Positions 1 to 10,219 of a stretch of 64,000 nt of DNA are shown here, piece after piece; the stretch's first letter is position 1, and each line of letters starts with the position of its first letter. The notes below the pieces were generated by a model. That model had not been told where the DNA came from. It saw nothing but the letters and a program-made list of their open reading frames with translations, and made no database searches. The stretch is from the NCBI GenBank assembly GCA_022447545.1, contig JAKVBI010000003.1:31758-95757 (forward strand). Direction: 5' to 3'. This DNA comes from Myxococcota bacterium. Its GTDB lineage: Bacteria > Myxococcota_A > UBA9160 > SMWR01. The translations under genes were made by a program, and so were the position numbers.

Positions 1-1549
1 GGGCAATCCCGCAGTCCTGCCACATCAACCGACCGAGCTCCCGATGCAAGGATTCCACAGTTTGCGTGCCCTGAATGGACAACAATCGCTCTGTCCGATC
101 ACGCACCTCGGTTTCGGAATCGGAAAAGGCTGCGTGGTCGGTGGTCACGTCACCGGACGGATGACGGCTCAAATAGTCGCCGATGGTCAGTGGCACGATG
201 AAGTAGCCGTCCGCCAGACATTGCATCATCGAACTGGCGCCCAGGCGGTTGGCGCCATGATCCGAGAAGTTGGCCTCACCAATCGCAAACAGACCGGGCA
301 CCGTGGTCATCAGGTCATAGTCGACCCACAGCCCACCCATGGTGTAGTGGGGCGCGGGGTAGATCCGCATGGGAGCATTCCAAGGGCTCTCCCCGGTGAT
401 CCGCTCGTACATTTCGAACAGGTTCTCGTAGCGCGCACCGATGGCATCATGGCCGTACTCGGAAATGGCGTCGCGAAAGTCCAGATATACACCCAGACCG
501 GAACTTCCCACGCCCAGCCCCTGGTCACAAACCTCCTTGGCATTTCGCGATGCAACGTCGCGTGGCACGAGGTTGCCAAAACGCGGGTAGCGCTCCTCGA
601 GATAGTAGTAGCGATCGCTTTCGGGAATCTCGTCGACGGATCGAGACTCCGACGCCTGGCGCGGCACCCAGATCCTGCCATCGTTGCGAAGAGACTCGCT
701 CATCAGCGTCAACTTCGACTGGTGTTCACCCGCCACAGGAATGCAGGTGGGATGGATCTGGTTGAAGCAGGGGTTCGCAAAGCCCGCACCGCGTTTGTGA
801 GCGCGCCAGGTCGCAGTGACATTGCATCCCTTGGCGTTGGTCGAGAGATAGTAGACATTCGAATACCCCCCGGTCGCCAACACCACAGCATCTGCCGCAT
901 GAGAGCTGAGTTTTCCTGTCAGAAGATCTCGAACCACGATTCCGCGCGCGCGTCCATCGATCACCACGACATCGAGCATCTCACTGCGCGTGTGCATCGT
1001 GACCGAACCCGCGTGGATCTGCTCGGCCAGTGCCGAACAGGCCCCCAGCAGCAACTGCTGACCGGTCTCACCACGACAGTAGAATGTGCGTTCGACCAAC
1101 ACGCCGCCAAAAGAACGATTCGCTAGGAGACCACCATATTCCCTCGCGAATGGCACTCCCTGGGCGACCGCTTGATCGATGATGGCGGTGCTCAGTTCGG
1201 CAAGACGCCAAACGTTGGCCTCACGAGATCGATAATCGCCACCCTTTTGCGTGTCATAGAAGAGGCGATAGATCGAATCACCATCGTTGCGGTAGTCCTT
1301 CGCAGCATTGATTCCCCCCTGGGCCGCAATGCTGTGGGCACGGCGCGGACTGTCCTGAAAGCAGAAGCAATCGACGCGATAGCCCATGGCCGCCATGGAG
1401 GCTGCTGCCGAGGCACCCGCCAGCCCCGAACCCACCACCAGGATCCGATACTTGGGGCGGTTGCGAGGCCCCACCAGACGCAGATGCTCCTTGTGGGTGT
1501 CCCACATGAACTCGATGGGTGCACTGGGAATCCGCGCATCCAAATCCAT
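1..1549 (-). CDS. sdhA: Succinate dehydrogenase/fumarate reductase flavoprotein subunit, partial (3' end outside window)
   Basis: The flavoprotein oxidises succinate to fumarate and passes electrons to the iron-sulfur subunit of the membrane complex. The minus strand is open from the ATG at 1549 to the left window edge, giving about 516 residues without a stop. Visible features are the FAD dinucleotide motif VVGSGLAG near residues 38-45, the His of [11 protein letters not shown] near residue 72 (the family's covalent FAD ligand), HPTCIP and [12 protein letters not shown] at the active site, and GASSMMQ near the end. These fit the Bacteroides/Wolinella-type branch rather than the E. coli type. 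A GGAGGGGG ribosome site lies at the end of sdhC, and the start is 3 nt after the sdhC stop, so the two are co-transcribed. The iron-sulfur subunit should follow outside the window. Confidence 0.95.
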   Translation of the reverse strand, partial: MDLDARIPSAPIEFMWDTHKEHLRLVGPRNRPKYRILVVGSGLAGASAAASMAAMGYRVDCFCFQDSPRRAHSIAAQGGINAAKDYRNDGDSIYRLFYDTQKGGDYRSREANVWRLAELSTAIIDQAVAQGVPFAREYGGLLANRSFGGVLVERTFYCRGETGQQLLLGACSALAEQIHAGSVTMHTRSEMLDVVVIDGRARGIVVRDLLTGKLSSHAADAVVLATGGYSNVYYLSTNAKGCNVTATWRAHKRGAGFANPCFNQIHPTCIPVAGEHQSKLTLMSESLRNDGRIWVPRQASESRSVDEIPESDRYYYLEERYPRFGNLVPRDVASRNAKEVCDQGLGVGSSGLGVYLDFRDAISEYGHDAIGARYENLFEMYERITGESPWNAPMRIYPAPHYTMGGLWVDYDLMTTVPGLFAIGEANFSDHGANRLGASSMMQCLADGYFIVPLTIGDYLSRHPSGDVTTDHAAFSDSETEVRDRTERLLSIQGTQTVESLHRELGRLMWQDCGIA

Positions 1550-1552
1550 AAT

Positions 1553-2296
1553 TCAGCCCCCTCCCTTCACCGCCGCCACCCGCTTGGAATCCGGAGGAAC
1601 TGGCATCTTCCCCGAGAAGAAGGCGACTGGCACCGACGAGAAGGTCACGAACAAACCCAGGGCGAGCAGCAGCGCAAACGCGCGCAGCCCCGGGTTGCGA
1701 TCGGGGCGGTCGTAACCCAGCGACTGAAAGAGGCTCCAGGCTCCGTGATAGACGTGGGTTGCCAGAATCCCCATGGCCAACACGTACCCAATCGCGAAAA
1801 TGCTCACTTCGTGGAACGCACGGTAGAGGTTCGCGTATACGGCACCCTCCACGAAGCGCTCCGAATCGATGGTTCCTGTCGTGAACTGGAGCAGATGGAA
1901 GCCGAGGAACGCGAGAAGGATGGCCCCCGTCACGAGCATGGAGCGGGCAGCCGTTGTGGCTTCCACGAAGCGCCTTCGGTGGTAGCGGATCGGGCGGGCC
2001 GCATGGTTGATTCGAGCCAGTTTCACCACACACACCACGTGCAGGGCGAGGGCAACCAGCATGACGATCCGAATGGCCCACAGCGCTGCACCATGGGGCA
2101 GCAACGGGGTCCCCATGCTGCGCAGATAACGGGAGTAGACGTCGATGTCCGGCACGCCCAATTGCGGATCGGGAAGAAAGGCCTTGAGATTGCCGATGAC
2201 GTGCAAGACGAGGAACACGAGCATCGCAACACCCGTCACGGCAACAATGGCCTTCTTCCCCAACGTGCTCCGATAGAGAGACAGCAAACGGCTCAT
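1553..2296 (-). CDS. sdhC: Succinate dehydrogenase cytochrome b subunit (Bacteroides-type, fused membrane anchor)
   Basis: Membrane anchor of complex II that binds heme b and the quinone. The protein has 247 residues with about five hydrophobic helices, the first near residues 14-36 (KKAIVAVTGVAMLVFLVLHV). The HVIGN, HLLQF and HVYHG histidines are the usual heme-ligand candidates of the single-subunit cytochrome b family. It is longer than the SdhC or SdhD of E. coli, which fits a family that replaces both. It is the first gene of the visible minus-strand sdhC-sdhA unit. The upstream 196 nt is shared with the divergent pqiA-type gene at 2493. A TTGACT hexamer lies there on the minus strand, but I could not pair it with a well-spaced -10 box. 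Confidence 0.93.
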   Translation of the reverse strand: MSRLLSLYRSTLGKKAIVAVTGVAMLVFLVLHVIGNLKAFLPDPQLGVPDIDVYSRYLRSMGTPLLPHGAALWAIRIVMLVALALHVVCVVKLARINHAARPIRYHRRRFVEATTAARSMLVTGAILLAFLGFHLLQFTTGTIDSERFVEGAVYANLYRAFHEVSIFAIGYVLAMGILATHVYHGAWSLFQSLGYDRPDRNPGLRAFALLLALGLFVTFSSVPVAFFSGKMPVPPDSKRVAAVKGGG

Positions 2297-2492
2297 GACA
2301 CTCTTTCCGTCGAGGTCGCTTCCAGACTTCCGGGTGGCCCCAGGTGACCCCCGCGAATGCTAAACAGTGCAGGGAGGAGAGGCCAGTCAAATCGACGCTC
2401 TTCCACCGGAATGCGGAAAGACCAGAATCATCCAGAGCCGCTTTGGCGTATTCTGGCGCTGGGCGGGGTGCTGATAGAGGAGAACTGGCCGG

Positions 2493-3119
2493 GTGGTGAA
2501 AATTGACCACAGCGTCGTTCGTTGCACCTCATGTGATGGGTGGCAACAACTGCCGCCTGTCCCACCGTCGCACCGCGCCCGTTGCTACCGATGCCGCGCC
2601 CTGCTTCAGCGAAGCAAACACCCGTCACTCGACGTACCTCTGGCCCTTTCTCTGGCAGCACTCATCGCCCTAGCCATCGCAAACGGAACACCGTTTCTAT
2701 CCCTCGAATACGCGGGCATCCGCCAATCGAACTTCCTGGTGACCGGCGCCATGGCACTGTGGCAGGACGACCACTTCTTCCTGAGCCTGCTGGTCGCCTT
2801 TACCGGGATCCTCGCTCCCGCGACACAGATTTCTCTGGTCTGTTACCTGCTGCTCTCGATACGACGGGGCCGATTGCCCTGGAAGTTCGGCCGCACGCTG
2901 AGGCTCGTCACGGCCCTAGGCCCCTGGTCCATGGCGGGCGTCTACCTGATCGGTGTCTTCGTGGCCTCGGCCAAGCTCGGCCAGTTCGCCGCGCTGGTGG
3001 AGGGGACCGGTTTCTACGCCTTCGTTGCCATGGTGTTACTTTGGACGGCATCCAGCGCCACTCTGGACCCCAGGGCCCTGGGCCGTCGTCCGGAATTGAA
3101 CGCCGGCGGTGCTCCATGA
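2493..3119 (+). CDS. PqiA-type membrane protein, first half-size copy
   Basis: A 208-residue inner-membrane protein of the paraquat-inducible protein A family, whose members work with MCE proteins in lipid transport across the envelope. It starts at GTG, with GAGGAGA about 10 nt upstream. An N-terminal zinc-ribbon-like pair (CTSCDGW near 12-15, CYRC near 31-34) precedes four hydrophobic segments. E. coli PqiA holds two such modules in one chain of over 400 residues; here each module is a separate gene. The stop overlaps the ATG of the next gene (ATGA at 3116-3119), which implies translational coupling. Confidence 0.88.
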   Translation: MVKIDHSVVRCTSCDGWQQLPPVPPSHRARCYRCRALLQRSKHPSLDVPLALSLAALIALAIANGTPFLSLEYAGIRQSNFLVTGAMALWQDDHFFLSLLVAFTGILAPATQISLVCYLLLSIRRGRLPWKFGRTLRLVTALGPWSMAGVYLIGVFVASAKLGQFAALVEGTGFYAFVAMVLLWTASSATLDPRALGRRPELNAGGAP

Positions 3120-3724
3120 ACACGACACCTTTCACGTGCGACGAGTGCGGCCTCCAATGCCGAACCCACGAAGCGACCGGGGGCACCCAACGCTGCCCCC
3201 ACTGTCACGCGCGTATCGAACGGCGCAAACCGGGTAGCGCCCAGCGAACAGCAGCACTCCTGATCGCTGCGGGAATTCTCTACATCCCCGCAAACCTCCT
3301 TCCGATCTTCGAAGTGCAATTACTCGGCCGGACCAGCAACGACACGATTCTCGAGGGAGTCGCACAACTCATCGCCTCAGGCATGTGGATGATTGGAGCG
3401 GTGGTCTTCATCGCGAGTATCGCGGTTCCACTGCTCAAGATCCTGGGAATCGGAACCCTGCTGCTAGCGTCGAGATTCAAACCCGACAGTACCCGTCTGG
3501 GACGCGCCCGCCTGTTTCGGGTGGTCGAAGCGATTGGCCCGTGGTCGATGATCGACATCTTCGTCGTCTCGTTGATGGTCTCACTCGTTCGGTTCGGAAC
3601 ACTGGCAACTTTCGCGCCGGGGCCAGGAGCCGTTTGCTTCGCGTGCGTGGTCATTCTCACCATGCTCGCAGTCCGGGGTTTCGACCCGAGAACGATCTGG
3701 GACCCAGTCGAGGAGAAAGTATGA
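3116..3724 (+). CDS. PqiA-type membrane protein, second half-size copy
   Basis: A 202-residue partner of the preceding gene with the same plan: a CDECGLQC zinc-ribbon-like motif near residues 8-15 and CPHCH near 26-30, then four transmembrane segments (for example LLIAAGILYIPANLLPIFEV). The conserved VEAIGPWSMIDIFVVSLMV segment matches the GPWSM signature of the family and is paralogous to LGPWSMAGVYLIGVF in the first copy. The open frame extends further upstream, but the ATG at 3116 sits in an ATGA overlap with the previous stop and is the sensible start. Its own stop overlaps the ATG of the MCE gene at 3721. Confidence 0.88.
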   Translation: MNTTPFTCDECGLQCRTHEATGGTQRCPHCHARIERRKPGSAQRTAALLIAAGILYIPANLLPIFEVQLLGRTSNDTILEGVAQLIASGMWMIGAVVFIASIAVPLLKILGIGTLLLASRFKPDSTRLGRARLFRVVEAIGPWSMIDIFVVSLMVSLVRFGTLATFAPGPGAVCFACVVILTMLAVRGFDPRTIWDPVEEKV

Positions 3725-4992
3725 GCGACCAAACTCCCGCACCGCCGGAACGAGACATCCCGGAGGCAGTCGTCGAACCCGGCCGTGGGGTCTCAACGAT
3801 CTGGCTCGTCCCCCTCATCGCCGCGGCGGTCGCCCTGTCCCTTCTCTACAAGGCAATCGAGAGCCGAGGAGAATCCTTCAAGATCTACTTCGAAACCGCC
3901 AGCGGGGTGGAAGCTGGGAAAACCACCGTTCGGTACCGGGACGTCGTCGTAGGCACCGTCGAGGGAGTCCGCCTCAGCCACGACCTCACCCAGACCGTGG
4001 TGGAGGCACGGATCAATCCAAGCGCCGAAAGTGTCCTCGTCGAGGGAACGCGCTTCTGGGTAGAGCGCCCACGTATCGGCCCCCACGGCATATCGGGTTT
4101 GACCACCCTGGTCTCGGGTGCCTACATCGCCCTCGACCCAGGGCCCACCACGGGAAAGCCCCTGAAGCATTTCAAAGGGCTGGCCGATCCGCCCCAAAAC
4201 CTGCGGGACGACAAAGGGCTCCGATTGACCCTTACGAGTCCACACAGCGGACGAAGCCTGAACTACGGCGCACCCGTGCTCCTGGAAGGCATCCCGGTGG
4301 GCCACATCACTGGCGTGGAACTTCCGAAAAAGGGCAGCGGAGTGGAGGTGGAAATCTCCATCGAAGCCACCCACACAGATCGTGTGCATGAAAACACCAG
4401 ATTCTGGAATGCCAGTGGTGTGGACATCCACGCAGGTCTGAGCGGGATCGACGTGAGGACCGGCTCCATCGAATCGGTGCTGGCCGGTGGAATCGGAATG
4501 GCGACCCCGGGCCGAACCGGCAAGCAAGCCGCCCAAGGACAACGGTTCTCGCTGTTCGAAAGCCGAGAAGCCGCACTTCGCCACTACCAGGAGAGCTTGG
4601 GCCTTCACATCACGGTGACGACAAAGCATCTGGGATCGGTTGCCGACGGTGATCCAATCCTTTACCGGGGCGAAACCGTCGGGCGCGTTCTGTCCCACGA
4701 ACTGGCCTCGGACGCCCGGCACATCCTGATCCAACTTCAGATCGACGACCGGTATGCCCCGCTGGTTCGAAACAACAGTGTGTTCTGGAATGCGAGCGGT
4801 GCCACCGCAGACCTCGGTTTCACCGGCCTGCACCTTCACGTCTCGTCCCTCGAATCACTCTTGGAGGGTGCCATCGCCTTTGCCACCCCCGATCCACCGG
4901 GGCCGCCCGCGAAAACCGGGGCCCTCTTCGAACTCGCACCGGAAGGCAAGGACAAGTGGCGGAAATGGTCGCCGAAGCTCCCTATGAACTGA
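3721..4992 (+). CDS. PqiB-type protein with three MCE domains, short C terminus
   Basis: Membrane-anchored periplasmic protein of 423 residues. One transmembrane helix lies near residues 25-44 (TIWLVPLIAAAVALSLLYKA). Three MCE modules follow at roughly 50-140, 165-275 and 295-400; each shows the V/YRG-V-G-V pattern (VRYRDVVVGTV, VLLEGIPVGHI, ILYRGETVGRV) and an F-W-x-A/E strand. E. coli PqiB is about 546 residues and continues after MCE3 into long helices that build a periplasm-spanning needle. Here only about 26 residues follow MCE3, and no other frame downstream supplies a helix. It completes the three-gene, ATGA-coupled pqiA-pqiA-pqiB unit. No PqiC-type lipoprotein follows. Confidence 0.9.
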   Translation: MSDQTPAPPERDIPEAVVEPGRGVSTIWLVPLIAAAVALSLLYKAIESRGESFKIYFETASGVEAGKTTVRYRDVVVGTVEGVRLSHDLTQTVVEARINPSAESVLVEGTRFWVERPRIGPHGISGLTTLVSGAYIALDPGPTTGKPLKHFKGLADPPQNLRDDKGLRLTLTSPHSGRSLNYGAPVLLEGIPVGHITGVELPKKGSGVEVEISIEATHTDRVHENTRFWNASGVDIHAGLSGIDVRTGSIESVLAGGIGMATPGRTGKQAAQGQRFSLFESREAALRHYQESLGLHITVTTKHLGSVADGDPILYRGETVGRVLSHELASDARHILIQLQIDDRYAPLVRNNSVFWNASGATADLGFTGLHLHVSSLESLLEGAIAFATPDPPGPPAKTGALFELAPEGKDKWRKWSPKLPMN

Positions 4993-5126
4993 AGTTCCAC
5001 CACCCGCCGGCTCTGGGTCGGGACTCCCCCATGTAATCAGGCCCCCACGAACCTCCACTTCCCAAATTCAGCCTTCGAGGGAAACATGGGCTCGGGTATC
5101 CTTCACCGTTCCACGAGGAGTGACTT

Positions 5127-7106
5127 TTGGCAGACCCCCAGGATCGAGCCCCCACCAGCCCTGTTCGGTTTTCTCTCGCCTATTACCTGGGCCTGATGAC
5201 GGTGATCTTCACCGTCCAGATGCTCTTTTTCTCCGACCCACAGGGTGAAGAGATCCCCTATAGCGAGTTTCTCGATCGCGTAGAAGCCAACCGCGTCGCT
5301 ACCGTGGCGATCACCGATGATCACATCATTGGCATCCTCAAGGCTCCCACCGAGCAAGGAAGTGACGCGCCCCTCCAACCCTCTACCGAAAAAACCCCCT
5401 GGCACTTCAACCCCCTGGTTTGGTTCCGAGACGCCGAGCGCAAAGTCGAAGCCGCTCAAAAGAGCCGCAACGAGGAGCGTGCCCGACATTTCATCGTCAA
5501 CCGTCTGAGCGATTCCCAGCTCGTTGCGAACCTCCAGAAACACGGCGTGAAGTTCGCTGGAAAGATCGAGTCCCACTTCTTCAGCAACCTGCTCTCCAAT
5601 TGGATCATCCCATTCGGCTTGATGATTCTGCTCTGGGGCTTTCTGATGCGCCGGATGGGTGGGGGGGGTGCAGGCGCGGCACTCCAGGTGGGTAAGAACA
5701 AAGCCAAGGTCTACGAGGCCACGGCCGAATCTCTGGTTCGTTTCAGCGATGTGGCGGGAGTCGACGAGGCCATCGAAGAGACGCGGGAAATCGTTGCCTT
5801 TCTCTCAGAGCCCGACCGCTTCACGCGTCTGGGTGCCAAACTCCCAAAGGGTGTATTGCTGGTGGGACCGCCGGGAACCGGTAAGACCCTGTTGGCCCGA
5901 GCCGTTGCGGGAGAGGCGGGAGTTCCCTTCTTCAGTCTCAGTGGGTCGGACTTCGTGGAGATGTTCGTGGGCCTGGGTGCAGCACGCGTCCGGGACTTGT
6001 TTTCAGCTGCGCAGAAGGTCGCTCCGTGCATCGTATTCATCGACGAACTCGACGCCATAGGGAAGAGCCGGGGAGGCCAAGGCGCTGCCGTGGGAGGTTT
6101 CGATGAACGAGAGAACACCCTCAACCAATTGCTTGTGGAGATGGATGGGTTCGAATCCACGAGTGGTGTGGTGCTCATGGGTGCAACCAACCGGCCTGAA
6201 GTCCTTGATCGTGCATTGATGCGCCCCGGGCGCTTCGACCGTCAGATCCTGGTGGGTCGGCCCCAGCGTGATGGACGCCTCGCCATCTTCGAGATTCATA
6301 CGGAAGAGCTACCGCTGGCCCCGGACGTCGACCTCTCCCGCATGGCGGCCCAGACCGCCGGCATGGTCGGAGCCGATATCGCCAACCTCTGCAACGAAGC
6401 CGCGCTGCTGGCTTCACGGCGCAGTAGCGAATCCATCGGAATGCAGGACTTTCAAGACGCCCTGGAGCGAGTGATCGGTGGCTTGGAAAAAAAAGGCCGG
6501 GTCATGAACGAAAAGGATCGCCGGACCGTCGCCGTCCACGAATCCGGTCACGCCCTGGTGGGCTACTTCACGCCGGGCTCCGATCCGGTCCAAAAGATTT
6601 CCATCGTCCCGCGCGGAGAGAGCGCCCTCGGCTACACCCTCCAGGCCCCAGCTGAGGACCGCTTCCTCCTCTCACACAACGAACTGCAGGGTAGGATTCG
6701 GACCTTGTTGGGCGGACGCGCGGCTGAAGAGATCGTTTTCGGCGAAGTGTCCACCGGTGCCTCGGACGATCTTCAAAAAGCCAGCCAACTGGCTCGCGAT
6801 ATGCTCACCGTGTATGGAATGAGCCGTCACCTCCCGAACCTCTCCCTCGTCGACGATTCACGGACGAGTTTTTTGGGACAAGCGGCCCAGGACCTCCCCC
6901 ACTCGAGCGAAATCGAGCGCCTGGTAGGAGAGGAACAGGTGGAGATCCTCGGCGAATGCTACGCAAACGCCCGAGAATTGCTCGAGCAACGGCGTTCCAT
7001 GCTCGATGCCCTGGCCGAACGTCTGCTCGAAGCCGAGAAGCTCGATGCCGCCGACCTGCTGGAACTGCTCGGCCCGCGTGCCCCAGAAACCAACGGTTCG
7101 GGTTGA
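5127..7106 (+). CDS. ftsH: ATP-dependent zinc metalloprotease FtsH
   Basis: Membrane AAA+ protease that degrades unassembled or regulatory membrane proteins. It has 659 residues and starts at TTG, six bases after GAGGAG. It has a first transmembrane segment (residues ~15-33) and a second near 160-178, with a periplasmic part containing a polar insert. It also carries Walker A GPPGTGKT (247-254), the pore motif FVEMFVG, Walker [12 protein letters not shown], the second region of homology ending in RPGRFDR, and the zinc site HESGH (471-475), with the third zinc ligand expected in the [16 protein letters not shown] block. A run of eight G (5661-5668) encodes the glycines just after the second membrane segment. 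It is 134 nt downstream of the pqi unit and convergent with the next gene, 9 nt away. Confidence 0.97.
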   Translation: MADPQDRAPTSPVRFSLAYYLGLMTVIFTVQMLFFSDPQGEEIPYSEFLDRVEANRVATVAITDDHIIGILKAPTEQGSDAPLQPSTEKTPWHFNPLVWFRDAERKVEAAQKSRNEERARHFIVNRLSDSQLVANLQKHGVKFAGKIESHFFSNLLSNWIIPFGLMILLWGFLMRRMGGGGAGAALQVGKNKAKVYEATAESLVRFSDVAGVDEAIEETREIVAFLSEPDRFTRLGAKLPKGVLLVGPPGTGKTLLARAVAGEAGVPFFSLSGSDFVEMFVGLGAARVRDLFSAAQKVAPCIVFIDELDAIGKSRGGQGAAVGGFDERENTLNQLLVEMDGFESTSGVVLMGATNRPEVLDRALMRPGRFDRQILVGRPQRDGRLAIFEIHTEELPLAPDVDLSRMAAQTAGMVGADIANLCNEAALLASRRSSESIGMQDFQDALERVIGGLEKKGRVMNEKDRRTVAVHESGHALVGYFTPGSDPVQKISIVPRGESALGYTLQAPAEDRFLLSHNELQGRIRTLLGGRAAEEIVFGEVSTGASDDLQKASQLARDMLTVYGMSRHLPNLSLVDDSRTSFLGQAAQDLPHSSEIERLVGEEQVEILGECYANARELLEQRRSMLDALAERLLEAEKLDAADLLELLGPRAPETNGSG

Positions 7107-7115
7107 GGCGTCTCC

Positions 7116-8732
7116 CTAGGTCAGCGAGGCAGCGTGACGGCCCGCGCTGTGACCCATGACCACCGCGCAGCCAATGGAAGTGCCACCACCGAAATACGCA
7201 GGCCCCGCGATTCCCGCAGCAGCATTCCCAGCGGCGTAGAGGCCAGGAATCGGTCGTTTCCGAACGTCGAGCACCCGGGCATGCTCGTCAGTGCGCGGCC
7301 CACCCTTCGTCCCCACGGCTCCAAGGTGGATGGGCAACGCATAAAAGGGCGGTTCCGACAAAGGGCCCAGATTGGGTTCCTCGAGGCGAACGTCCCCGGT
7401 CGCGCAATCGTAGGCGCTCTCGCCGCGACCGTAATCCGTATCTCGACCCGCTCCCACCAGCGCGTTGAAGCGCTCCACCGTACCCACCAGCCCCACCGGG
7501 TCGATTCCCGCCCGCTCCGCGAGCTGGGCAAGATTCTCGCCACGCAGCAGCCAGTCGGGATCCGGACGATTCGAATCCAGGTTCAGCACACGGCTACGAG
7601 CGCGAAAGCGCGAGTCGAACACACTCCAACAGGGCAGGTTCCGATAGCCGAAGGTCGTGGCATCGAAATCGAGCAATGCCTTGGCCATGTCGTTGTAGTT
7701 CGCGGCCTCATTGACGAAGCGCTCGCCACGCCGATTGACGACGATGCAGTGGGGCGCCGATCGTTCCAGAGCAATGGGACGGCTCAGGGGATGCCCCTCA
7801 TAGACTTCACCCGGGACCACTCCCGTGGGATACCACCAAGCCTCACTCATGTTCCCCAGACTCGCACCCACCTCCATGGCCATCCGCAGACCATCTCCCT
7901 CATTGAACGGCGGCGACTGTGGGTGGGTGAGCGCTCCGGGTAGGAAGGCGCCCACCAACTCGGGGCTCCACTCGAACCCACCGCTGGCCAGGATCACCGC
8001 CCGGGCACTGAAACGCTCCTCCGCGTGTGGGCCCTCGACGCGAATTCCGACGATTCGACCATCGCGAAGCTCTAGAGAACGCGCGCGACTGGACGTGACG
8101 ACCTCGACCCCTCGCTCAAGGCACGCTTCGAGCAACATGCCCACCAGCGCATTCCCCACGGCACACACCCCGGCCTTCATGCGCTGACCGATCAAGTCCC
8201 GAGGAAGTGTCTCGGGAGCCTTGGCGTAGGTGACTGTGGACTCCTCGAGCTTGAGGGGAATGGGCAAGTGGGCGGACGGACGAATGCGGTCGGACCAGTC
8301 GCCGAGCCTCGTGCGATCGTAGAGGTCGGGCTCGATGGACCGTCCCGCCAATTTCGCGCCGGGCACTTCCTGGCGGTAGTCGGGAATGCTCCAAGGTGTG
8401 AAACGAAGGGGCGTAGTCTGTTCCAGCTGAGCCACGAGCTGGTGGCCGGTGTCGACGAAGTGCTCAAGGAGGGATGGATCCACCCTGCCCAGAGTAAGCC
8501 GCATGCAGTAGCCCAAAGCCTCGTCCCGGGAATCCGAAACCCCAAGCTCCCGCATGTGGGGATTCATGGGAATCCACAGTGCCCCCCCCGACACAGCCGT
8601 CGTACCTCCGACATGGTCGGAACGCTCGAGCAACAGAACTCGGGCTCCCTCCTCACTGGCCGAAAGGGCGGCCGTCAGGCCCGCAGCCCCAGAACCCACG
8701 ACGAGAACCTCAGGCTTGGAATTCGCGCTCAT
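7116..8732 (-). CDS. FAD-dependent dehydrogenase, 3-ketosteroid Δ1-dehydrogenase (KstD)-like
   Basis: A 538-residue flavoprotein of the FAD_binding_2 superfamily, which includes 3-ketosteroid dehydrogenases and soluble fumarate reductases. The FAD site is VVGSGAAGLTAAL (11-23), followed by GGTTAVSGGALWIP (42-55), the arrangement typical of KstD. The C terminus has GLYAAGNAAAGIAGPAYFGG and GCAVVMGHSAGRHAA, the usual flavin-isoalloxazine contact and closing helix. The open frame extends 62 codons further upstream, but the ATG at 8732 starts directly before the FAD motif and leaves room for a promoter toward the divergent amidase. KstD-like chemistry is a family-level inference; other enol-type desaturations are possible. 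Confidence 0.85.
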   Translation of the reverse strand: MSANSKPEVLVVGSGAAGLTAALSASEEGARVLLLERSDHVGGTTAVSGGALWIPMNPHMRELGVSDSRDEALGYCMRLTLGRVDPSLLEHFVDTGHQLVAQLEQTTPLRFTPWSIPDYRQEVPGAKLAGRSIEPDLYDRTRLGDWSDRIRPSAHLPIPLKLEESTVTYAKAPETLPRDLIGQRMKAGVCAVGNALVGMLLEACLERGVEVVTSSRARSLELRDGRIVGIRVEGPHAEERFSARAVILASGGFEWSPELVGAFLPGALTHPQSPPFNEGDGLRMAMEVGASLGNMSEAWWYPTGVVPGEVYEGHPLSRPIALERSAPHCIVVNRRGERFVNEAANYNDMAKALLDFDATTFGYRNLPCWSVFDSRFRARSRVLNLDSNRPDPDWLLRGENLAQLAERAGIDPVGLVGTVERFNALVGAGRDTDYGRGESAYDCATGDVRLEEPNLGPLSEPPFYALPIHLGAVGTKGGPRTDEHARVLDVRKRPIPGLYAAGNAAAGIAGPAYFGGGTSIGCAVVMGHSAGRHAASLT

Positions 8733-8804
8733 GGCGATCAGTCTACTCCTGGCCGTCGCCCAATGGACAGCGAATGGCGCTAGCCTCAGATCGGAGGATC
8801 CCCC

Positions 8805-10211
8805 ATGGAGGAGTTGCTCGACCACTCGCTTTCGGACCTGACACAGCTGCTCGCACGGCGCGACGCCTCTGCGGAAGAACTGATGCGAGCCACCCTCGCC
8901 CGCATTCGCACAACCCACGACAGGCTCAACGCCTTCGTTGCCCTCGCCGACGAGGAGACCCTGATCGAACAGGCCCGGACCTGTGACGAACGTCTCTCCA
9001 GCGGACAGGGACGAGTCCTAGAAGGAATCCCCTTCGGCGTCAAAGATCTCCAGGACGCACGCGGCTTTCCGACCACCCATGCGTCGGTGCCCTTTCGCGA
9101 TCACGATCCCGACAGAGACTCCATTCAAGTGGCACGCCTGAAGGACGCCGGTGCGATCGTGGTGGGGAAAACGAACACGCCCGAGTTCGGCTACACGGCA
9201 TTGACGAAAAATCGCGTCTTCGGCGCAACGCGAAACCCCTGGGATCTCGAGCGCACCCCCGGCGGATCGAGCGGGGGATCGGCCGCTGCCATTGCGGCGG
9301 GGGTGATTCCCCTGGCCACCGCCACAGACGGAGGCGGATCGATTCGAATCCCAGCGTCTTTTACCGGCTGCTTCGGCCTGAAGACGAGCTACGGCCGGAT
9401 TCCCATGGGGCCCTCGGATCTCTGGACCAATCTCGACACCTCCGTGACCGGCCCTCTCAGCCGCACCGTGATGGATGCCGCTCTGCACCTCGACGTGGTG
9501 GCCGGCCCTCATCCCCTGGACCCGAATTCACTCCCCCACCCGGGAAGTTCCTACTGCGAGGTTTTGAAGGACCTTCCCTCGGGATTACGGATTGGCTTCT
9601 CACCCGACCTGGGCTACGCCGTGGTGCAATCCGACGTCGCCACCTGCGTCGAGCGCGCCGCAGCGGTGTTCGAGGAAATCGGCCATCACTTGGAAACCAT
9701 CCCCGACGGTCCCCCTGAACCGGGGGCCGACTGGGGCTTGGCGGGCGCCTTCGAGTTGCACTCCGAACTCCACGAGATGCTGCCCGAGCGCATGGATGAA
9801 TTCGGACGCAGCTTTATCCGCGGCGTCGCACAAATGGGTTCCATGGACGCCGCGCTCTGGCACGGTTTCCGAAAACGCCGCGAGGAACTCAACCGCTGGT
9901 GCGCCTTGGTGTTCGACCGCTACGACCTGCTCCTGACCCCCACGGTCCCCTACGACCCACCCGCTGCGACTGGGCCTTTGCGTGCCGAGGTCGAGGGACG
10001 GAAACAGCCCATCGCCAACGTGGGGAGCTTCACCATGCCCTTCAACCTGTCGTGGCACCCAGCGGCTACCGTGCGGGCCGGCCAATCACGCGCCGGGCTG
10101 CCCATTGGTCTGCAGATCGTCGGCCCCCGACACCGCGACGACCTCGTCCTGCAGGCCTCTCACACCTTCGAGCAGATGCGCCCCTGGAACGACGACTGGC
10201 CACGGCTCTGA
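8805..10211 (+). CDS. Amidase-signature family hydrolase
   Basis: A 468-residue amidase-signature enzyme that hydrolyses a carboxylic amide, probably in the cytoplasm. The Ser-cisSer-Lys triad is visible: Lys80 in GVKDL, Ser155 in the glycine/serine block [12 protein letters not shown], and Ser179 in [14 protein letters not shown]. The length is normal for the family. GGAGG lies about six bases before the ATG. It is divergent from the KstD-like gene and convergent with the large gene at 10220. Substrate cannot be told from sequence; the family also includes GatA, but no gatC or gatB is adjacent, so a catabolic amidase is more likely. Confidence 0.92.
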   Translation: MEELLDHSLSDLTQLLARRDASAEELMRATLARIRTTHDRLNAFVALADEETLIEQARTCDERLSSGQGRVLEGIPFGVKDLQDARGFPTTHASVPFRDHDPDRDSIQVARLKDAGAIVVGKTNTPEFGYTALTKNRVFGATRNPWDLERTPGGSSGGSAAAIAAGVIPLATATDGGGSIRIPASFTGCFGLKTSYGRIPMGPSDLWTNLDTSVTGPLSRTVMDAALHLDVVAGPHPLDPNSLPHPGSSYCEVLKDLPSGLRIGFSPDLGYAVVQSDVATCVERAAAVFEEIGHHLETIPDGPPEPGADWGLAGAFELHSELHEMLPERMDEFGRSFIRGVAQMGSMDAALWHGFRKRREELNRWCALVFDRYDLLLTPTVPYDPPAATGPLRAEVEGRKQPIANVGSFTMPFNLSWHPAATVRAGQSRAGLPIGLQIVGPRHRDDLVLQASHTFEQMRPWNDDWPRL

Positions 10212-10219
10212 AAGCGAAC

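Noticed and set aside
44-1126. Long plus-strand open frame at the left edge
   Set aside because: It is the antisense shadow of sdhA, which has full family motifs on the minus strand.
2340-2400. Minus-strand promoter for sdhC (TTGACT near 2390 with TTAGCAT downstream)
   Set aside because: Spacing is about 21-22 nt, too long for a standard promoter.
1278-2510. Long minus-strand frame across sdhC and sdhA
   Set aside because: Out of frame with both recognised proteins; low-complexity translation typical of a GC-rich shadow.
6140-6160. GGGTTCGAATCC, a tRNA T-arm-like sequence
   Set aside because: It lies inside ftsH in the conserved MDGFES region, with no acceptor or anticodon arms around it.
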